Assembly (NCBI GenBank): GCA_018136815.1
Contig: CM030938.1
Span: forward strand, 4,793,724 to 4,857,723
Reading direction: 5' to 3'
Source: Isochrysis galbana
Taxonomy: Eukaryota > Haptophyta > Isochrysidales > Isochrysidaceae
DNA: 64,000 nucleotides
This document shows positions 9,968-21,335 of the stretch, one piece after another. Numbering within the stretch: the stretch's first letter is position 1; each line of letters starts with the position of its first letter. The translations under genes and the position numbers were made by a program. A model generated the notes under the pieces. That model did no database searches. It was given only the letters and a program-made list of their open reading frames with translations, and had not been told where the DNA came from.

Positions 9968-12897
9968 ATGGCCTCCCCCCTCCTCCCCCCCGAGCCGCAG
10001 TGCGCGCTCCACGGGCACTCCACGGCCCCATCGTGCGGCAACTGCACGCGCGCTTCGCTCGGCCTCCTCCTCTTCTTCGGCCTCGAGTACGAGTGCGCGT
10101 GGCCTCGCTGGCTCCTCTCCATTCTCTATCTTCTTCTCCTCGGTTGGACCTTCATGGGCATCGCCATCGTCTCAAACATCTTCATGGAGGCGATTGAGAG
10201 GATCACATCGAAGAAGCTCACACGAAGAAAGAAGGGGGGAGCGCCCAATGAACTCGAGAGCGTTCTCGTCTGGAATCCTACCGTCGCAAACCTCACGCTG
10301 CTCGCTCTCGGCTCGTCGGCGCCAGAGATCATCCTCGCGGTGCTAGAGATACTGCTCAACCGCTTCGAGGCGGGGGAGCTGGGGCCGGGAACGATTGTTG
10401 GCTCGGCGGCATTCAATATGCTCATGATCATTGCCGTCTGCATTGTCGCCATACCATCGCCGCAGGTAGGCGTGCGGAAGGGGAAGACGGGGAGAGGGGA
10501 GGCGGGAGTGAGCGCGCGCGTCAGGGTGAGGGCGCACATGCGCGGGGGCGAGGGGGCGAGGGCGCAGGGGTATGAGCGAGATGACGAGGATGAGCAAGAT
10601 GAGGGGCAATGACGCGGGAGAGGGCCAGACGCGCGAGAGAGGAAGCGGATGCTCGCTCGCTCGCTCGCTCAGTGATTGCCGCGGCACGCTGGCCGCCGAG
10701 CACCTGTCTAAGCACCCGCCCGCGCCATCGCTCCGCGCAGACACGCAAGATTGAGCAGTTCAGCGTCTACATGTTCACGGCCATATTTTCAATCTGGGCG
10801 TACGTGTGGCTCATCATCATCCTGCAGCTCAACACGCCCGATGTGATCGATGTGTGGGAGGCGGTGATGACTCTCATCTTCTTCCCTGTGCTCGTCTACT
10901 TCTCCTACATCATCGACACGAGGAAGTTTCACCGCTGCTGCCGTGGTGCGCGCATTTCAGTGGCTACCGCGCAGAACCGGCTTTCGCGCTTCGGCTCCGC
11001 CAAATTTGTCATGGACAAAATTAGCTTCAAGCGGACCAAGAAGACTGACTATATCCAGCCGCGCGAGGCCGTCTCGCTCCTCCGGGTATTGCGTCCCGAT
11101 ACAAGCCGGTTGACCGAGAAAGAGATCGTCGAGATCGGTGCGCGCCGCCTCTGCGCACTGCGCCGCTCGCGTGCGCACCACCGCCCATGCGGCCACCGCT
11201 GCGTCCGAATCAACTTCCTCATCCCCTCCTCCTTCTCGCCCTCCTCACCCCGGACAGGCAAGGCGCTCAAGCCCAAGTCGCGCGCCGATCACCGGAATGA
11301 GGCGCTCGGAGTCTTCCAGCACCATCGCAAGGCGCAAGATTCGCCCATGGAAGAGAAGGTCAAGAGTCTGCGCGCGGGCATGCAAGACATGAACTTGCAC
11401 GAGGTGGAGCTGGACGCGCGGCGCAACGCCCACTTCGCCAATTCGGCTGTCAATGCGCTCGAGGGATCCAAACAGGTTGAGCTGCAGGTCAAGGTGCGGC
11501 CGGCGCCCGCCAAGGCGGGCGACCTGGTGCTCGCGTACACCACGCGCGACGGCACTGGCTCCAACCAGTCGGCGGCCGAGGCGGGCTCCGACTACGTTAC
11601 CAAACGCGGGCTGCTCGTCTTTCCGCCCAACGTGGCGACCCGATCTATCTTTGTCGAGCTCATCGATGATGACACGACCGAGGCCGATGAGGCGTTCGAG
11701 GTCGCCTTCTCGCTCAAGCCGGTGCCGGCCGAGCTGGCCAACGCCAAGGACCCGACGGCGCTGCTCGCCAAGATGCCTGAGGACGCCTTCGACTGGGAGC
11801 AAAAGTGCATCGTGACCATCCTCGACGACGACCTTCCGGGCGTGCTGTCATGGTCAAAGAAGAACTACTATGCGGGCGACGACGAGGCGTACATCAGCCT
11901 CACCGTCAACCGGCGGCGCGGCGCATTGGGCGAGGTGAGCACAGGCGTGCGCACCCTCGAGGGTTCCGCTACCGCTAACGACGACTTCATGCCAATCGAT
12001 GAGAAACTTATCTTCAAGGATGGGCAAACGGAGGCGTCGCTGCACATTCCACTCCCGATGAGCCGCCAGGATAGTGTGTGCGAATTTTATGTGGAGATGT
12101 ACTCGCCCGAGGGCGGCGTTACTTGCTCGAAGAACGGCGATCGGTGTACTGTCACGCTCGGCGACACAGAGGAGGCCAGCGAGTACATGAACAAGGCGGC
12201 CGAGATCCTCAACCAGACCATCGCGGGCGAGACCAATGACGAGACGCCTTATCTCCAGCAGCTGCGCAACGCCTTTCTCGTGATGGGCGGCGACGAAGAG
12301 GCCGGCCCCGCCAAGTGGCAGGACTGGGTCTTCCACCTGCTCACCGTCTTCTGGAAGGTGATCTACTCCGCTATCCCGCCGCCGCATTGGCTCGACGGCT
12401 ACCCGTGCTTCTTTTGCTCGCTCGCGATGATCGGGCTCACCACGTGGGTCGTCTCGGATGTTGCCACCATCTGGGCCTGCGTCGTCGGGCTGCCCAAGTC
12501 GTGTGCCGCCATCACGGTCGTCGCGCTCGGCACCTCGCTCCCCGACACCTTTGCCTCCAAGTCGGCCGCACAGAACGACCCAACGGCCGACGCGTCTATC
12601 ACCAACGTTACGGGATCAAATTCCGTCAACGTCTTCCTGGGGTTGGGGCTGCCGTGGACGATCGCTGCCATATATTGGGCATCCATTGGCTGCGAATTTC
12701 GGGTGGAGGCGTCGAGCCTCTGGTATGCGGTGCTCATCTTCTCGTGCAACGCCATCATCTGTGTTGGCCTCCTCTTCTTCCGCCGAAAAGTGTATGGCGG
12801 CGAGCTAGGCGGTCCCGTGGTGTCTAAGTGGGTCTCGTCGATCGTGCTCGGCCTAATGTGGGTCGGGTACATTGTGCTTGGATGTATCTTCGCATAG
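9968..12897 (+). CDS. Na+/Ca2+ exchanger (NCX/SLC8-type) with Calx-beta domains
   Basis: Cation antiporter of the CaCA superfamily, expected in the plasma membrane. Exons are 9968-10465, 10741-11137 and 11258-12897; together 2535 nt, 844 residues, phases consistent. Hydrophobic segments at about 30-72 are followed by alpha-repeat 1 (WNPTVANLTLLALGSSAPEI, with GSSAPE at 115-120). A cytosolic loop then holds two Calx-beta domains (about 350-490 and 495-625) with acidic Ca2+-binding patches such as ELIDDDTTEADE and ILDDDLPG. Alpha-repeat 2 contains ALGTSLPDTFASK (GTSLPD at 723-728) and NVTGSNSVNVFLGLGLPWTI, very close to animal NCX. Helices 1-2 are compact and no cleavable signal peptide is evident; the start codon is the first ATG in a C/T-rich leader, and an in-frame ATG lies 24 bases upstream. 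Intron 2 uses a GTGCGC donor. Whether Na+ or H+ is the counter-ion cannot be read from sequence. Confidence 0.93.
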
Positions 12898-14332
12898 AGT
12901 GTCGTCACACTCCGCCCTCCGCCACAAACGTCGGAATTTCTGTTCGGAGTTACGTCGCGTAGAGCGCTGTTTGACCTTGCCGCATGGCGAAGCCGCACGG
13001 TGGGTGAGCAGAGTTGCCGGCTCCTTCGGCCGCTGTGGTGCCACTCGGTTCGGCCTTCTTCGACCCATTCCGGCTGCCTCACTTTGTAGCGGCTCTCTGC
13101 AATGGGAAGCGGCTCGGCAGGTAGAGCACGGTGGCAGCAACGTGTGATATGTGCTTGTGCGTGTGTGATATGTTGAATACATGTCTCGCTGTGTGCGCTT
13201 TTTGGATGAGCAGCGGGAGGGAATGGGGGTTGCGGCGGCAGTGACGTGGACAAGCTTCGGGCGCATGGCGCCATCGCCTCCACGCACGAGTGAAGACGGG
13301 GGGGGTGGGTGGACAAGATTTGTGCGACTCGGGATCAAGGCGGGGTCAGTGGCATGGTGGGATGTGGTTGGGCATTGGACAAACTCCTTCACGGGGCAAA
13401 CGTGGCTGGTCGGAGAGCCTTTGTGCCCATAGCGAGCGCATTGGGCACCGTTGCATCTCCGCAAATGCCGCCGCTAGGCACGAAGCTGACACCGCCGTGG
13501 CCCTCCGACAATCGCTCGCACTACTTGTCCGGCTGCGATGTGTAGCGAGTCCGTTTGCACGATCTTAACGTGCGAGCTGTGCAGTTCAACCTCATCTCGC
13601 CGTCACGTGACCCGCTCGCTCTATGGCGAAACAACTTGTCTATTTTTGCTCAAGTTTCGTGGACGACATCTGACTTCCGTTGGTTGGCGTTGCCGGTGCC
13701 AATCAACTCTCTCTTTCTCCCTCTCGGAGCTCTTTCTCTCTGTTTTCTTCTCCCTTTAGGTGAAGCTCGGCAGACATTGATGTAGATGTTGATGTGCAGC
13801 ATATGCATGTGTGCAACTCACAATTCGAATGTAAGAAACAAACTTCTTCCTACTTAATTCTAAACACGCTCCGACATCCGACGGTGTTATATATTCATGG
13901 CGTATCGAAGAACCCCTCGAGGAAGGTGAATACACCATTACCATTACCTTAGCGGAGTACTAGTTTGGAAGGGTGAGACGAAACCGACGAATTTTGGGGA
14001 GAGCTATACACTACACACAACAATCAGACGCGCAAAATGCGGCCTCTTGGCGAGACACCCACAACGTATGTATGTATTGTAGAAGCTTTACAAAATCCCC
14101 GCTACTTGCACGACGCGAGGCAGAGTGCTTGTGTCACTCCCTACTACCCACTCTCGCCTACTAACAATCAGCCCCTCCTTTCAACTCCCCCAAATGCCCT
14201 CAACGTGGAATCCTTGGGCTCGCTCGGGGAGGTCGCGCGCGCTGCTTAGAGCTTCGACTTCGACTAGGGACGTCAGGGGCAGGAGAAAGAGGGGGGTAAG
14301 GGTGTAAGGTGTAAGGGTAAAAATAAAACCCC
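12898..14332. other. Intergenic, nothing recognised
   Basis: Between the exchanger stop and the retroposon copy I see no conserved coding sequence. Short ORFs on both strands lack motifs and codon bias. The first few hundred bases presumably hold the exchanger 3' UTR. No consensus AATAAA was noted close to the stop. Confidence 0.4.
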
Positions 14333-15017
14333 CTTATAATATTCTTCCCGCACTCGCGGCGAATGAATGGAACCGCACTACCTGACTACCTACTACACGT
14401 ACGTAGTAGTACGTAGCATAATTTCTACACCCCCACTTCCCCGGCCCTTCCTCCCCCCCCCCCCCCCGCCCCATCAGCCATCAGGCCCTCTTGCGCGAGG
14501 GCGGCTGGGGTTGTTGGGTGGATTGAGGAGCCCTCTGTGCTTCCTGTGGGCGCTTCCCCATGGGGCCGGCCGCCTCAGCGTACGATTTTTGGTTGATGTT
14601 CAAAGAAGGGTTGGTTGCCGTAAAGGCCCCCATGATTGTCTGTTGTGTGAAGTGCCCGCCCCCGAGGGGTGCACTGCTGGTAGGAGTTACCGCCATGGGG
14701 GTGGCAGCATGGCTGCCACCCACCATGGGGAGTCCTTGTTGGGCTGGTGGTCCAGTGGAGTGAGGCGGCAGAGCCAGAGGCTGGCTCTGCTGGTCTGCAG
14801 TGAACAGGGCCCTTCGTGTCCCCTGCTTCTGTGGCTGGTGGGGAGGCGAAGGTGGGAGGATCATGTCGACGTCGCTGTCTGTCAGTGGGGCGGCCTGCGA
14901 GCGCTTCGGCTCCGGCGGCTTGGGGCGGCCCCTGTGGGGCGTCGTGGCGGCGGGGGGCTGGGAGGTGGGAGCGGTCGGCGCGCGCTCCATCGCTGAAACT
15001 ATAACAATAGTTTTTGG
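14333..15017 (-). mobile_element. RP-A retroposon copy
   Basis: The minus-strand copy starts at about 15017 with AACTATTGTTATAGTTTCAG and ATGGAGCG. It encodes a 169-residue Pro/Gln/Ala-rich peptide (MERAPTAPTSQ..., 14990 to 14481) ending PPSRKRA, then a 3' untranslated part with the hairpin CCGC-GAGT-GCGG (14348-14359, reversed) and a T-rich tail near 14333. Its internal coding sequence is alignable to the copies at 4994 and 58665 only near the start. No target-site duplication is visible. Confidence 0.65.
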
Positions 15018-15126
15018 CCACCTTCAGCATGGAGATGATGTCAGGCGACTCGTTGCCAATGCCGGTCGCCTCGCTGCCCTCCTTGCGCTCGTTCACCTCG
15101 CGCTCTCTAGCCTCGCTGGCTGCCAT
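15018..15126 (-). other. Possible host N-terminal ORF cut by a retroposon
   Basis: An ATG at 15126 opens a frame beginning MAASEARER and ending PDIISMLKVA. It then runs without a stop straight into the 5' end of the RP-A copy. The peptide is charged and complex, unlike the surrounding low-complexity sequence. It could be the first exon of a disrupted host gene or simply flanking sequence. No downstream continuation was found beyond 14333. Confidence 0.25.
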
Positions 15127-16179
15127 CGGCGCAACCTCGTTGGTGCCCGGTGCATCGTTGTTAGCGACTCCTCGGCGCGAACGGCGGCCAGCACATGTGA
15201 TGAAAGAGCCAGTGTGGCGGGCACCCAGCCCCTAGGTAGAGCACGAGGGGACGAGCCGCAAGGCAGGTGGAAGGCGGATAAGGGAAACGGGCGTGGCTGC
15301 AAAGATGCTGTGCAGGGTCGCGCGCGCGGCGAGATTACTGAGAATTTTTTTTTAGTGCGGGGTGGGGCGCTGCGGCACCGGCATCGAAGCGCGTTGCCTT
15401 TGCCTTTGAGCCTTTTGTCTCCACTCAAAATGGCAAGGGCATTGGCATTGGCATGAGAAGAGCCCCCCTAGTCCCCTAGCGGCGTCGCTCGCACTTCTCA
15501 CGGCGCCGCCCACGCAAAAACAAACGCACACGGGCCACACTAAGAGCACTTCTCACGACATGCAAGGAGATGTGCGGATGGTGTAGGTGAGACAGAGAAG
15601 GAAGGACATGGAGATTTGGAAGCACGTATGGTATTGACCATTGACCTCTCAGAAAAGGAAGAGAAGAAGAGGCTCGCCGCTCCGGCAACTAGATAGTTCA
15701 CGTTGCTACGCATTGCAATGATGAAGAGGGACGAGAAGGCATGGAGCCCAACGAAGTCGGCAGCCCGGTGAATAGAAAAGGGCCCACGGCATCATGCGGT
15801 AGGTGTTCATACGCGGGACCGATGCTGACGCATACGCGGGCGTGCGGGATGCCGTCGCTTCAGTGCCGCAATGCATGCGCGTAGGCTTAGCGCGCAAGCA
15901 ACGTGCGCGCATGCATGCGCGGCACGTGCACATGTGATTGACACACTACAAGCGAACCCGTCTTTTCTGCCGGAGGAGCAATACCGCTCATTGCAAGGCT
16001 TCATGCGCATGACTCTTCCTCGGTGGCCGACGCCCCTCACTTTGACCCCTCGGCCGCAGACGCCCTGGCTTCTGAAGGGGCCAGTCGGCAGTCGCGTTTC
16101 GCGAAAGGGCACGCCGGGGCTCCTGCACCGCGAAAAGGCTCGCATGCGAGCGTTGCGCAGACACGGCGACACGGATCGG
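15127..16179. other. Intergenic, nothing recognised
   Basis: No conserved product on either strand. Minus-strand frames at 15800-16180 are Arg/Cys/Ala-rich and look non-coding. The part next to 16180 should include the 3' UTR of the membrane-protein gene. Confidence 0.35.
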
Positions 16180-17855
16180 TCACGAAAACGAGCGCGGCCG
16201 CCCAGCAGTCGGTCGTGCGAGCGCTGCAGCCATGGGTGCCCCGGCAACCGCATCGACCCGATACACAATTTGCGAATCCTCGGCATCTGCGATGGCACTC
16301 TCAAGATTAGACTCGGCGGCTGCGTCGTCGAGCGAGCTGATAGAAGAAGGGGTGCCCGGCCGTGGGAAAGAGGGCAGTATATCGCCAAAGAGGTCAAGGG
16401 AGTTCGAGTTGACTGAGGAGTGCGAGCGACAACTTTCGCCTGAGATTCCCACGGCCTCGTATTCCCGTTCGGCGAGCCCGGCTTGGTGGTGCAGTGCGGC
16501 CTCGCGCGCTTTGCGCCGGCTGACGTGCTCGGCGACAGCATGACCAATACTACCGATGCCGGCGCCGGCCCATAGGCTGACGCAGCCCACCAGTCCGAAA
16601 GGCAGCGTAGGATGCAGGCCGATGTCTGCGAGAACGCGTGGGCGACGTGCATGAGAGCCCTCTGGTGGCCGGATGGGGTGCGCGAAGCATGGCGATGCAC
16701 AAGCGTATGGCACGCCTGGGCCGGTGGCTTGCTCACTTGCGCGGGCGTCTGCGAGGGTGTGGGCAATGATGGTCACCACACACAAAAGAATGAGCGTCCC
16801 TAGTCTCTCCCACTGATGCGTCGGGCTCCGCACAAGCACGAGTCCTATCAGCATGGAGTTGGCGTGCGCAACCGGCGCAAGCGGCTCTAGAGCGAGAACC
16901 TCTCGTTGGGCCAGATCGGGGCGCAAGGAGGCCTGAGAGACAGATTGGTGTGAGGGACGGTGTGGGACATGCGCACGCCCATGCCGAGGATGGGGCGGTG
17001 AAGTGGGGTAGGAAAGGGGTGCGGAGGCTGTGGCCGCCCCGTCTGCTCAGCCGTGCTGTCGCCCGTGAGCGAGGGGACGCGCGCGTTGTGTAGAGGCCAA
17101 GTTGTGGAAGACAAGCGTGCTGCGCCCGCGCAGGCGAGCTGGGGAAACGGAGCCGATCCATGCACACAAGATGCAAATACCGCTCAGTATGGGTGTTGAA
17201 GGGTTAAGCACAGGTCGGAACACCGTGAAGCACGCTTTCACCATAAGCAGCCGCAGGCACACGCTCTGATAGCACCTTCCTGGACTGTCTGCCCCACTCC
17301 AAACCCACCTCCCCCCGCCTGCCTAGATGGAGCCCCTCGCAACCCTCCCCTTCGCCCACCCTCGCCGCCTCGCAACGCGGCCGCCGTACTCAGTGCCCGT
17401 TGTGACGCCCAAGCCCTCACCGTGACGAGCAGTGCAGCGGGCGCCACGTTGAGCGCAGCGCAGAAGACTCTCGCCACCGCTCGGTTGCCTGGCCCATCGA
17501 GGGCAGTCGTGCAGGCCGCCAGGCACACAGCAAGCATTGCGGTGGCGGAGAGGAGCATGGGTAGGAAGAGTAGCGCTGGCGTCCACCCTCCACTCGCGCC
17601 ACGGCCGCCGGGAGAGCCGGGGGAGTCAGGAGAAGAGGGAGCCGAGGGAGGCGAGGGAGGAGCGGGAGGAGAGAGAGAGACTCTCAGCTGCTGGCTGGCC
17701 AAGAGAAAGGCGCCCAGGACGAGGAGGGCAGAGAGGGCACGCCAGTCGAGGAGCAGGGTGGGCAGGGGAGCGCGCACGGGCTCCGCCAGAAGCGGGCGGC
17801 CAAGCATACGCCCGCCACCGCCCTCATGCAGCCAGTGGGGAGGAGAGCTGCCCAT
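16180..17855 (-). CDS. Uncharacterised multi-pass membrane protein
   Basis: I do not recognise the family with certainty. Exon 1 (17855-17421, 145 codons, phase 0, donor GTGAGG) carries three hydrophobic segments (around LLVLGAFLLA, LLFLPMLLSATAMLAVCLAA and FCAALNVAPAALLV) with a Pro/Ser loop between the first two. Exon 2 begins at 17265 after TATCAG and contains ILSGICILCAWIGSV; its donor is uncertain, and GTCTTC after 17113 keeps phase. Exon 3 (16932-16180, phase 0) adds LGTLILLCVVTIIAH and LVGCVSLWAGAGIGSIG, then a Ser-rich, probably disordered tail. The total is about 447 residues with about six membrane segments. The loose spacing of hydrophobic pairs recalls TMEM185-type proteins, but that is only a guess. 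The start ATG is the first after the purine tract on the coding strand. Confidence 0.5.
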
Positions 17856-19425
17856 CCCGAGTCTCCCTCGCTCTCTCTCTCTTCTCTCTTCTCTCTCTCT
17901 CTTCTCTCTCTCTCTTCTCTCTCTCCCTCTCTTCTCTCGCTTTCTCCCTCTTCTCTCGCTCTCTCTCAAACCCCTTCTTCTCTTCCTCTCCCTACTTCTT
18001 CTCCGCGTCTCCCGCTGCTCTCTTCCCTCTCCCCCCCCCCCCCGCCGCTCTCTCCCCCCTCTCTCTCTCGTCTCGGGGATCCAAACTAACCTCTTCAAGA
18101 AGGGGAAGTTCTCTAAACTACGGTTGCCTCTCCGCGGTGATGAAAGGAAAGATTCGTGGGCGCGCGCGGGGGGGAGAGAGAGAGAGAGAGAAGAAGAGCG
18201 CCAACCAACAGAATACGACCTCTCTCCCCCAAGCATAGACACAAGATATTCTACTCGTAAGAGCTCTCCCTCTCTCCCTCTCTCTCCTCTCTCTCCTCTC
18301 TCTCTTCTCTCTCCTCTCTCTCTTCTCTCTCTTCTCTCTCTTCTCTCTCTTCACTCTCTCTTCTCTCTCTCTCCCTCTCCCCTTCTTGTGCCGTCCCTTC
18401 TCTCCCTGTCTCCTCTCTCTCCTCTCGCCGCTCTCTCTGCTCAAAATATTTCCTCGTCAGAGCAAAAGATATTCTTCTCGTGAGAGCTCTCTCTCTCCCT
18501 CTCTCTCTCCCCCCTCTTGTCCCTCTCCTCTCTCTCTTCTCTCTCGCCGCTCTTTCTCTGCTTCCCTCGGATCTCTCCTCTTCTCTCCCCCCCCTCCCCC
18601 TCTCCCTGGATGGATCCTCTCCCTCTCCGCTTCTCTCTCCTTTCCCTTTGCTTGGGACGAACTCTCACACAGTGAACTCTCCCCCCCCCCTCTCTTCTCT
18701 CTCTCTCTTCTCTCTTCTCTCTCTCCCTCCCTTCTCTCTCTCTCCTCTCTCTCTCTCCCCCTCCCTCCTTCTCTCCTCCTTCTCTCCTCTCTCTTCTCTC
18801 CCTCTCGCTCTCTCTTGCCTCTCTCCTCCACCATCCCTCCCTCCCTCCCTCCCTCTCTCCCTCCCTCTCTCTCTCTCAGCCCCCCCCCCCCCCCGACATC
18901 GGGCGCGACGCCGAGGCCGACGGCCCAACCAACCCCCCAAAAACAAAACCCCCCTCCCGGTCTCGCCGCCCCTTCTCTTCTCTTTTCTCTCTTCTCTCCG
19001 CTCTCTTCTCTCTGCTCTCTTCTCTTCTTCTTTTTTTTTTTTTTTTTTTTTCTTCTTCTTCTCTCTTCTCTCTTCTCTCTTCTCTCTTCTCTCTTCTCTC
19101 TTCTCTCTTCTTCTTTTTTTTTTCTTCTTCTTTTTTTTCTTTTTCTCTTCTCTCTTCTTCTCTTCTCTTCTCTCTCTCTCTTCTTCTTCTTCTCTCTTCT
19201 CTCTCTCCTCTTCTCTCTTCTCTCTTATCTCTCTCTCTCTTCTCTCCTCTTCTCTTCCTTCTTCTCTCTTCTCTCTTCTCTCTTCTCTCCTTCTCTCTTC
19301 TCTTCTTCTCCTCTTCTCTCTTCTCTCTTCTCTCCCTCTTCTCTCTTCTCTCTTCTCTCTTTCTCTCTTCTCTCTTCTCTCTCTCTCTCTTCTCCTTTCT
19401 TCTCTCTTCTCTCTTCTCTCTTCTC
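17856..19425. repeat. Pyrimidine-rich repeats, left copy of a duplicated block
   Basis: Almost pure C/T on the plus strand, with islands of unique sequence at 18060-18260, 18440-18490 and 18590-18680. The block from about 18175 to 18900 reappears to the right of the assembly gap at an offset of 1351-1352 bases. After 18960 it degenerates into TTCTCTC-type repeats and a T run at 19030-19050. Long ORFs on both strands here are artefacts of the repeat. Confidence 0.8.
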
Positions 19426-19525
19426 NNNNNNNNNNNNNNNNNNNNNNNNNNNNNNNNNNNNNNNNNNNNNNNNNNNNNNNNNNNNNNNNNNNNNNNNNNN
19501 NNNNNNNNNNNNNNNNNNNNNNNNN
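19426..19525. other. Assembly gap (100 N)
   Basis: Exactly one hundred unknown bases, the conventional placeholder for a gap of unknown size, inside simple repeats and flanked by two copies of the same block. Confidence 0.98.
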
Positions 19526-20340
19526 GAGAGAGAGAGAGAGAGAAGAAGAGCGCCAACCAACAGAATACGACCTCTCTCCCCCAAGCATAGACACAAGATA
19601 TTCTACTCGTAAGAGCTCTCCCTCTCTCCCTCTCTCTCCTCTCTCTCCTCTCTCTCTTCTCTCTCCTCTCTCTCTTCTCTCTCTTCTCTCTCTTCTCTCT
19701 CTCACTCTCTCTTCTCTCTCTCTCCCTCTCCCCTTTTTGTGCCGTCCCTTCTCTCCCTGTCTCCTCTCTCTCCTCTCGCCGCTCTCTCTGCTCAAAATAT
19801 TTCCTCGTCAGAGCAAAAGATATTCTTCTCGTGAGAGCTCTCTCTCTCCCTCTCTCTCCCCCCCTTGTCCCTCTCCTCTCTCTCTTCTCTCTCGCCGCTC
19901 TTTCTCTGCTTCCCTCGGATCTCTCCTCTTCTCTCCCCCCCCTCCCCCTCTCCCTGGATGGATCCTCTCCCTCTCCGCTTCTCTCTCCTTTCCCTTTGCT
20001 TGGGACGAACTCTCACACAGTGAACTCTCCCCCCCCCCTCTCTTCTCTCTCTCTCTTCTCTCTTCTCTCTCTCCCTCCCTTCTCTCTCTCTCCTCTCTCT
20101 CTCTCCCCCTCCCTCCTTCTCTCCCTCCTTCTCTCCTCTCTCTTCTCTCCCTCTCGCTCTCTCTTGCCTCTCTCCTCCACCATCCCTCCCCTCCCTCCCT
20201 CCCTCTCTCCCTCCCTCTCTCTCTCTCAGCCCCCCCCCCCCCCCCCCCCGACATCGCCACGCCACCGACCCCAACCAACCCCCCCGACATCCCCCCCTCC
20301 GGTCTCGCCGCCCTTCTCTTCTCTTTTCTCTCTTCTCTCC
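19526..20340. repeat. Right copy of the duplicated pyrimidine block
   Basis: Starts inside a GAGAGA run, then repeats the unique marker GCGCCAACCAACAGAATACG, the ATTTCCTCGTCAGAGC island and the GGATGGATCCTCTCC island in the same order as at 18190-18680. Small indels separate the copies, and after about 20250 they diverge (CGACATCGCCACG against CGACATCGGGCGC). Either a genuine tandem duplication or two haplotypes joined across the gap. Confidence 0.8.
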
Positions 20341-21335
20341 CGCTCTCTTCTCTCTCTCTCTTCCTCTCTTCTCTCCTTCTCTCTTCTCTCTTCTCTCTTC
20401 CTCTCTTCTCTCTTCTCTCTTCTCTCTTCTCTCTTCTCTCTTCTTCTTCTCTCTTCTCTCTTCTCTTTCTCTCTTCTCTCTTCTTCTTCTCTTTCTCTCT
20501 TTCTTTTCTCTCTTCTCTTTCTCTCTTCTCTCTTCTCTCTTCTCTCTTCTCTCTTCTCTCTTCTCTCTTCTCTCTTCTCTCTTCTCTCTTCTCTCTTCTC
20601 TCTTCTCTTCTCTCTTCTCTCTTCTCTCTTCTCTCTTCTCTCTTCTCTCTTCTCTCTTCTCTCTTCTCTCTTCTCTCTTCTCTCTTCTCTCTCTCTTCTC
20701 TCTTCTCTCTTCTTCTCTTCTCTCTTCTCTCTTCTCTCTTCTCTCTTTTTCTCTCTTCTCTCTTCTCTCTTCTCTCTTCTCTCTTCTCTCTTCTCTCTTC
20801 TCTCTTCTCTCTTCTCTCTTCTCTCTTCTCTCTTCTCTCTTCTCTCTTCTCTCTTCTCTCTTCTCTCTTCTCTCTTCTCTCTTCTCTCTTCTCTCTTCTC
20901 TCTTCTCTCTTCTCTCTTCTCTCTTCTCTCTTCTCTCTTCTCTCTTCTCTCTTCTCTCTTCTCCTCTTCTCTCTTCTCTCTTCTCTCTTCTCTTCTCTCT
21001 TCTCTCTTCTCTCTTCTCTCTTCTCTCTTCTCTCTTCTCTCTTCTCTCTTCTCTCTTCTCTCTTCTCTCTTCTCTCTTCTCTCTTCTCTCTTCTTCTCTT
21101 TCTCTCTTCTCTCTTCTCTCTTCTCTCTTCTCTCTTCTCTCTTCTTCTTTCTCTTTCTCTTCTCTCTTCTCTCTTCTCTCTTTCTCTCTTCTCTCTTCTC
21201 TCTTCTCTCTTCTCTCTTCTCTCTTCTCTCTTCTCTCTTCTCTCTTCTCTCTTCTCTCTTCTCTCTTCTCTCTTCTCTCTTCTCTCTTCTCTCTTCTCTC
21301 TTCTCTCTTCTCTCTTCTCTCTTCTCTTCTCCACT
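20341..21335. repeat. (CTCTCTT)n heptamer array
   Basis: Nearly 1 kb of the seven-base unit CTCTCTT with occasional shifts (TTCTTC, CTCTT, CTCTTTT). The period explains why frames read SLFSLLS endlessly. It ends at CTCCACTCTCGTCC near 21335, where complex sequence resumes. It is not telomere-like: the complementary strand (AAGAGAG) lacks G triplets. Confidence 0.9.

Noticed and set aside
20341-21335. Heptamer array as an internal telomere
   Set aside because: The unit CTCTCTT/AAGAGAG has no GGG-type telomeric strand, although it shares the 7-base period of TTTAGGG.
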